Source: Sphagnum compactum
Lineage: Eukaryota; Bryophyta; Sphagnopsida; Sphagnales
Direction of reading: 5' to 3'
Assembly: GCA_965153455.1 (NCBI GenBank)
Contig: OZ234495.1
Location: 1,116,001 to 1,180,000, forward strand
Length of the DNA: 64,000 bases
Every line of letters starts with the position of its first letter. Within the stretch, counting starts at the first letter, position 1. The position numbers and the translations under genes were made by a program. Positions 57,801 through 64,000 of this stretch are shown here, one piece after another. Under the pieces are notes generated by a model, which was not told the DNA's origin, did no database searches, and saw nothing but the letters and a program-made list of their open reading frames with translations.

Positions 57801-60800
57801 CAGCAGGAACTGCTGCTAGTGGAGGCACTAGACACTCCTTGTGGTACACATTTCTGCACCCTTGTCCATCACACAAACTGATGCAAACATACCAACACCC
57901 AACAACAAGAGACCAACAACAACAATCAAAATGGAGGTCATAAAATGAGCAAGAAAGAAAATATCTGTAGCACAAACCATCTTAGCAAATCAGTAGCCAA
58001 AGGATTAGGTCTTACATTAGTTCTCCTCCAGTTTCACACTCCTCACAAACGCTGTTGTGTTCATCGCTAGTGGGAGATTCTTCTGGCTGACTTTGATCCC
58101 CCTCATTCTCCTTTGTTGTATGTCTATCAACTGCTATTTCAGAAGAGCCTACCATGCGTTGATTTATAACTGGTGATGTTCCAGTGGAGTGCATCTTCAA
58201 GAGACCCTCTGGTGCCTTTTCTGGCGCCTCACAAGAACGAAACCTCCTAATTGGAGCAATTTCACCTTCCTCTAGCTCTGCATCTGCAGATAGAGCTTCA
58301 GAGGAGACAAATGAAACATCCCTACAGCCTGCTTGCAAGAGGCTTGTTTCACAGCGGCTGCCACTTCGCTCATCCTTGTTTACCAATTGGACGGGGCTTG
58401 ATCGCCTTATCCCTGAGGGTTGTAAACCAGATGTTGAATCAGGGGGTTTGCAAAGTTTTTGCACTGTGCCAATATCATCATCGTTTCCAACATCAAACTC
58501 CACCACGAAGTCTTTCCTTGCAACCACCAGTTTAGCTGCTCCTGCTTTGTGTGTGACATCAGCATTCTCCCCTTCACCAGAACTGCCTATTCTGTGGCAG
58601 CAGAGGCAAGCGAGCATCCACACACCAGCACTCAGGAAAAAGTCGGATCCACCACAGAATCTAGGATGCAAGATGACAGAAAATTGTGAAGTATGAGGGA
58701 CATTTGAGGGGACTTAGGTATGGAAGCTAAAGTACCTAGCCATGCCATTCTCTTGTTCTTTATGTTGATCACAGCCTTTCTCACCCTGGCTGACAGGAGG
58801 TTTCTCCACCAAACCATTCTTTGAACAGCTTGGACAGAAAAAATTGGCATGGCGTGTGTCATCAAGAGGAGGGTCAAGGCACTTGAGGTGGTATGTCTTC
58901 CTGCAACTCCTGCTACCACACCAACTGCAAACAATCCTTATGTTTCTGCAAAATAGATCTAGACTACTCACTCATGTCCACAAAATCATTACAAAATTAC
59001 TCAATGCCACAATATCTATGTTGCCTTCCTAAAGCTACATGCAGATTGCAATATAACTGCAGGAAAACAATGAGAGATAACCTACAGTAGCTCGCCACCA
59101 ATCTTGCATTGTTGACACAAGGGATTAGACTCAGCCAAATCCAACTTCTCCTCTTGGCACTTCGCATCTACAAGATGAGATGATTGCACCTGATGGTCGC
59201 ATTGAACATGCTTGCAGCTATCCCCTCGTCCTTCCTCTACCTTCTGTAAGAGCTCAACCAGAAACCTGTGATAAGCAAAGCTTAATCCTGGTTTCTCTCC
59301 CCAAGCTACACATTTCAACCCCTTGCTAAGAGTACGAGAATGTTCCATAGCCCAGTTCACTACATATCCCTGTTCCTCTGCCATACATGCTGCAACAAAT
59401 TTCATCCTCAGAAACTCAGGAAACTCATCTCCATCATACTCCCGAACCCAAGTATCCTTCAACCGTTTTGCAAACTCACTGGATTGGTTCAGTGTTGCAA
59501 ACTCCAAGCCTTTTGAACTTTTTCCAGATTTAGGAAACCTAGATCTGACATTGCTAACTCCCACTTTCCGTATGCAATCATGTGGAATATTGCCTGTATT
59601 ATTTTTACTTAAAGCTTCTCCCAGAGACTGGGAATCAATTTTGAGCACAGTACCATTCTGAAGACACAGCTCTTCATTTGGAATGTCATATGCTAAAATC
59701 CTCTTTCCTGGCAGAATTTCTATGTCCAGCTGCACCTTTCTATTGTCTAGATGAACATTCTCAGCCATGGGGTGGCCCTTCTCAGCATCAGTCACCTCCC
59801 TGTCTTCTGCAGACTTCCTCTTCTCGGACACATCCTTATTAGGAATCAAAATTCCAGTCCTCACTTTCACTCTAGACTCAATGTCATAGCCTACTGCATG
59901 GATTTTGCCAGTGCTTTCAGTTTCTCGAATATACCCCTCTCCACCAGATTTCTCCTCACATCTCTCACTCTCATCCATTGCCTCTTCCATAATTCCAGTT
60001 GCAGAACGTTGCAGTGAGTTGTTGTCACCCTCACACTTTGAAGTGCTACTTGACTTGGCAAAACAAGCAAGTACAATTTGCTTTTTGGTATGGATACCCC
60101 CATCCCTGAACTTGCTTGACTGCAATCCCTCAAAAACTGGCACCTCTCCCTCAGCTGCGTTGTCTTTCTCTACTGGAATGGGTTTGTCTCCTTCACATCT
60201 GGCTGAACCCAAGCTAACACCCAGTGCAGAGTGTGTACACAGCAGATTGTGGGCCTCATTGACTGCCGCTTTGAAATCAGGGCTAGCCTTCAGACTCTTA
60301 CAGCTATCATAGAACAGCTCAAAAGGACGCATACAACTGCAATGAAAATTGCAGATGTTGTAGGTCAACCATGATTCAAAAAACTTCTCCTAGTCGGGAA
60401 GCAAGAAATCAACACTACATCACAAGAAAGAAACCAAACATTCCAATTCTTAGCTATGGATATGGGAAAATGTTAACAAAACTAACCTTCGTCTCACAGT
60501 CTGGAATTGCTGCAATCCCTTCTCAGGTTGGAAAAGGGACACAAATTTTCCCTTGCCCATGGAAATTTGCTTCAGAATTTTCAATGGAACTTCCTTCTCT
60601 GCAACAAGTTTTGCAGGCCACCAAAGTCCATCCTCATCCACCTGGGCAAAAATAGCCCATGATCATTCACTTATGCCAAAAAATATCAGTTGCTAACAGC
60701 ATTTTTCCTGTAAAATGCTTTCTGACACCTTTAAAAGGCCTGACCTTCATAACACATGAGAGAACTGTTGTTTCAACCAACAATACAATCTGCTACAAAA

Positions 60801-63795
60801 TGAGTGGCTGTTGAAACTTCCCTATCAAAGACAAACTACACTGAGATGCAAAAAAAATTTGGTACATTTCACCCATATCTGAATCCTGTCATGTTGTCCA
60901 GCCTTATATTCCACACAGTATTGGAACATAGCAGAAGATCCTAAACCAGGGAAGACCACTTTGCATCCAGCAACATGTCACAACACAAACAACATTGTTG
61001 GATCACAAAGATGTTGAACAAACCTTAATCCATACCAGTCTTCGATGCACCAGAGTTTCATTGCTACCATCCTCTTCCACATTGGGCAAAGGTTCCATCT
61101 GCCTTTCACTATCCTGAATCACAATATACAAGTCTCAAAGTTTGTCCTACTTGGAGCAGTAGAACTAAACTACTGTAAATTTGGGAACCCAATACATAGT
61201 CAATCAAGAGTCCTGATGGACAGAAATGCAGATCTTCAACTACAATACAGGTTTTCTTGAATTGCCTACAAAAATAGCGAAGCATCAAACAGATTCAAGA
61301 GACCACAAAACAGTGATGCATCTACTATGACCTGCAACATTCAACTGGTGAAACCAAGAAAATATGGAACTGGAAATTGAACAACAATTAACTGTGCACA
61401 CTGACAGAGAAAGATCAAAACCTTTGCTCCCTTGCAATTTTCCGCATCTGGAACATCATGAACACAGCCTGCCACCTTCTCGTTGGTGTTTGTTTTCACA
61501 GAGACCCTGCAATCACAACTATGATGTCCCTGAGAACCCATGGACACGTTCTGATCATCTCAGGTACTGGTGGCAAGCTATGTATGTCAACGTGTAGCAG
61601 CTGATGTACTAACTTGTAAGTCTGCTCATCATCAATAACTGGTCAAAACTATGAAAAGAATTCTGCAACTGTAAAGAAATTGAACTCACTTTCTCATTAC
61701 ATTGCAGTCTGAAACATGGCCAGGTGTTGATCTTTCACCATCTACTTGTGGCAAATTGTCACCAATTGTATCTCCCATCCCACTGAAAATATCAACCACC
61801 AAGTGTTTCTTTACTTTGTCACTGCTTTTACTGCTTGGTGCTGCACTTGCACCCTCCTCTGCATGACCATGTCCCACAGTAGTTTCAGCAACTCTCAGCA
61901 TAACAGACTTCCTTGTGGTGCCTCAAAAGGATAACGCTTCCATGACTCACAAGCAGAATAGACAGCTCATGACCTACGAGCTATGACCCTCAGACTTTTT
62001 GCACCACATGTTCATCCTGCCAAACATCATGGGAAGATTTCCCCATCCAAATTCATTACCAGGATAATGTAGATACTCCTGCGGATTATCATTCTGACAA
62101 TCTTGACCAGGTAATCTCCTGCATTTTGCTGAACCTGTAATGCTATATGCAGCAAATTTCTCCTTTCCTGAATCTGGTGGCAGTGCCTTGGCACCTGAGG
62201 CCTTCTTCCTCTTCCCATCTAATTTCTGACCAGCTCTCCATTGTAGCTCCTCCTGCTCTCTACTATCCTCAGCACCATCTTCATCAATGTCAGCTCTGTT
62301 GACCTGTCGACGACATTTTTTGGGACTTCTTTCTTTACTATTCCAGGGGCTTACTACTCCCCTTTGCTTCCCATTTAAAGGATTCTCATGCAGTTCCTGC
62401 TCCTTTTGATCATGTACTCGTCCCTTCTTTTTCCTGACCTCTTCCTCAGCTGCAAAAGAGGATTGACTATCGCACTTTCTTTTCCCAAGCAACTTTCCAT
62501 TCTTTCTTCTGTCTTGTAAGCTTCGGTCTTCAACAGACCTGACAACTTTTCCATTAAACCTCATCAATGAAACCTCCCTCTCCTTTCCCACAAGTTTCTT
62601 TGCCTTTTCTTGGATTTCCATCTGTTTCTCCTTTAACCTTTCTTTTCTTTTTGTCAGGGAACCCCTTTTCTCATTATCAACACTAGCATCCTTTGATTTA
62701 ATGTCCACTTGTCTTTTGCCAGGTAGAAGATTCATGACACTCCAAGGGATCATATCATTATTTCGCGTCCCTCTTTTGATCCTTGCAGAGGATGGATGCT
62801 CCATCTCTATTCCCTTCCACTTTTCAACTATCTGCCAAAACCCATACAAGAAATTTAAACATCACATTCCAGTGAGACAACTACTAGAAAGGGTTTAACA
62901 TATATGGCATTACAACGTACAAGGACTACATAGAGTTGACACACGATCAAAGGTCACAGTACCCCTAAAACTAGAGAAATGTTCACTGACCTGCACACTT
63001 TTCCTTCGCTTGGCATCTTCTTTTTCATCACTCTTTTCAACGACTGCCTCCTTGCTGTCAACCCAAGAAACACTAGCACTTTCAGACTGACTTGCTAAGC
63101 TTCTTGAGTGACTGGACTTGCCTGCCCTTTTGCTTGGAAATTCCCTTGCACTCACTCGCTTAAAAGATGAGTTCCCCTGCATGGTAATCATATGATTGTG
63201 ACCCTGAGATTCCTCTAGTGCCTCTGACGGAAATCCTCTGTGTGCTTCATTGGCATCCCTGTCAGATGACTGCTTGAGTGACCCTAAACACTGATCAAAC
63301 TGCCTAAGTGAGGAATGTGACTCCAACTCACGCTTTTTCCAACTGGATGACCGTCTTTCCACCAAAGCATCAAGATTAACATCATCTACTCTACACCATT
63401 CCCTAGTTTGTGAAGGTCCAAAAGTATGCTGCTCAGGGCCAAATGCAGTAAAGGAATCCACCCCCGGAAAATTCACATCTCGAGCTGCTACACCTGAAGA
63501 TTCCAAAAAAACAGTTGACAGGTTAGAATTAACAGAATTCATCTATCCTTGTCGTGCTTCACAATAGTGGGATCGTTACAAACCCATCTTCACACTGAGC
63601 CCCCCCCCCCATATAGAGAATGCAAAAACCTGTGAGAGATGGTGCTACAGCAGCCACAGTCGCCTGATTGCCAACCTCATCTGCACCATCCACATCTTCT
63701 TGTGAAAACTCTATGTCCACATCTTCATCCTCCTCCGCTTGCCATCCCTCGATTATGCAATGTCTATCTGTTTGTCGCTCCCCCCTTACATCCAT
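45868..63795 (-). CDS. MOM1-like chromatin silencing protein (PWWP-like, 2 PHD, 2 chromo, degenerate SNF2, CMM2)
   Basis: Likely orthologue of plant MOM1, which keeps transposons silent independently of DNA methylation. 26 exons keep one frame of about 3,671 aa (Arabidopsis MOM1 about 2,000): 63795-63630, 63493-62991, 62831-62060, 61921-61690, 61506-61422, 61113-61024, 60641-60487, 60336-59086, 58924-58736, 58660-58016, 57877-57331, 57188-56907, 56646-56488, 56123-55860, 55721-55581, 54796-54466, 54318-54170, 54018-53242, 53120-52671, 52180-52067, 51580-48965, 48544-48446, 47861-47669, 47559-47362, 46786-46613, 46301-45868. In order: PWWP-like VWIKVDEDGLWWPAKLV (about 605-665), PHD1 (about 1070-1125), PHD2 (about 1350-1405), chromodomains (about 1480-1545 and 1555-1639), inactive SNF2 helicase (about 1640-2120), MOM1-specific region (about 2380-2480), Gln-rich linker, CMM2-like coiled coil (about 3310-3400). 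The start is uncertain: an in-frame ATG lies upstream at 63861, and further 5' exons are possible. All internal exon phases agree. Confidence 0.9.
49470..50090 (-). repeat. Three coding tandem repeats of 69-70 residues in the MOM1-like Gln-rich exon
   Basis: In exon 21 the pattern SP(Q/L)GN..SQAS..L.PQ(I/V)L.Q.R.Q starts near 50081, 49874 and 49664, i.e. 207 and 210 bp apart, always whole codons. Each unit ends in a Ser/Thr/Gln-rich part with TQ or SQ words. The repeat lies in the disordered linker between the MOM1-specific region and the CMM2 coiled coil. Confidence 0.8.
63601..63610. repeat. C homopolymer in intron 1
   Basis: A poly-C run in the first recognised intron of the MOM1-like gene. 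Length polymorphism is likely. Confidence 0.8.
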
Positions 63796-64000
63796 CTCTG
63801 AAAAGAACCCCACACACTGCCAGATCAACAAGGGGATAGCTTTGCTTTTGGAGGAGGACATATAACATCACCCCAAAGGTAGAATGTACTACATTTTACA
63901 GGATCCAACCATGCCTGCTACTCCTGCATTTTGACAGAGTGTAGGAACTTCGAACCCCTTGTCTTATAGAATACAAATCCAAGCAGAGGATGGCTGTATT
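63796..64000. other. 5' side of the MOM1-like gene, window edge
   Basis: An in-frame ATG at 63861 could extend the first exon by 22 codons, ending ...WQCVGFFSEM. The pyrimidine-rich TTCTTTTCAG just before the ATG at 63795 could instead be an acceptor site for an upstream exon. No promoter motif was recognised before the window ends. Confidence 0.4.

Noticed and set aside
55581-57877. Calling the large gene a CHD3/PICKLE remodeller
   Set aside because: PHD plus double chromo plus SNF2 fits CHD3, but all ATPase motifs are lost and the sequence after the helicase (EYWVPV..., LCQTLQ..., CWLAADDLL...) follows MOM1.

Overview
This looks like nuclear DNA of a land plant, most likely a bryophyte (a moss is my best guess). 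The evidence is spliceosomal genes with short introns (mostly 80-300 bp), plant telo-boxes and GA-rich 5' leaders, a canonical miR529 precursor, a plant-specific MOM1-type gene, and AT-rich spacers full of decayed Copia, hAT, CACTA and MITE copies. The species cannot be fixed from the sequence.

Layout. 1-8 kb: AT-rich spacer with an intact 327-bp Harbinger-type MITE, diverged repeats, and one GC-richer promoter/5'-leader-like stretch (5.59-6.3 kb) that has no convincing coding sequence. 8.47-9.87 kb (+): prefoldin subunit 5, four exons, with telo-boxes just upstream. 10-26 kb: repeat territory holding a decayed Copia gag part (-, 13.3-14.5 kb), a Copia RT/RNase H part (+, 20.8-23.0 kb) split by an 804-bp TIR element, a hAT element nested in another TIR element (17.07-18.56 kb), fold-back elements and minisatellites. 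26-31 kb: two short CACTA-type MITEs, a second copy of the Harbinger-type MITE, and between them a MIR529 locus. 33.45-39.96 kb (-): MLH1, 16 exons, about 734 aa, complete, with a telo-box/E2F composite site upstream. 40-45 kb: microsatellites, a 45-50 bp minisatellite, a GC-rich 40-bp tandem array, and spacer. 45.87-63.80 kb (-): a very large MOM1-like silencing gene, 26 exons in an uninterrupted reading frame, about 3,671 aa.

The genes are not a cluster in the bacterial sense. They are independent housekeeping or regulatory genes: cytosolic chaperone, mismatch repair, miRNA control of SPL factors, and transcriptional silencing. The most interesting object is the MOM1-like protein. It joins a PWWP-like segment, two PHD fingers, two chromodomains, a SNF2 module whose ATPase motifs have all been lost, the MOM1-specific region with a CMM2-like coiled coil, and a SUMO-interaction-like motif at its very C-terminus. 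The best RNA finding is the MIR529 hairpin. All exon boundaries were derived by hand from GT/AG sites, reading-phase agreement and family resemblance. No alignment or transcript evidence was available.
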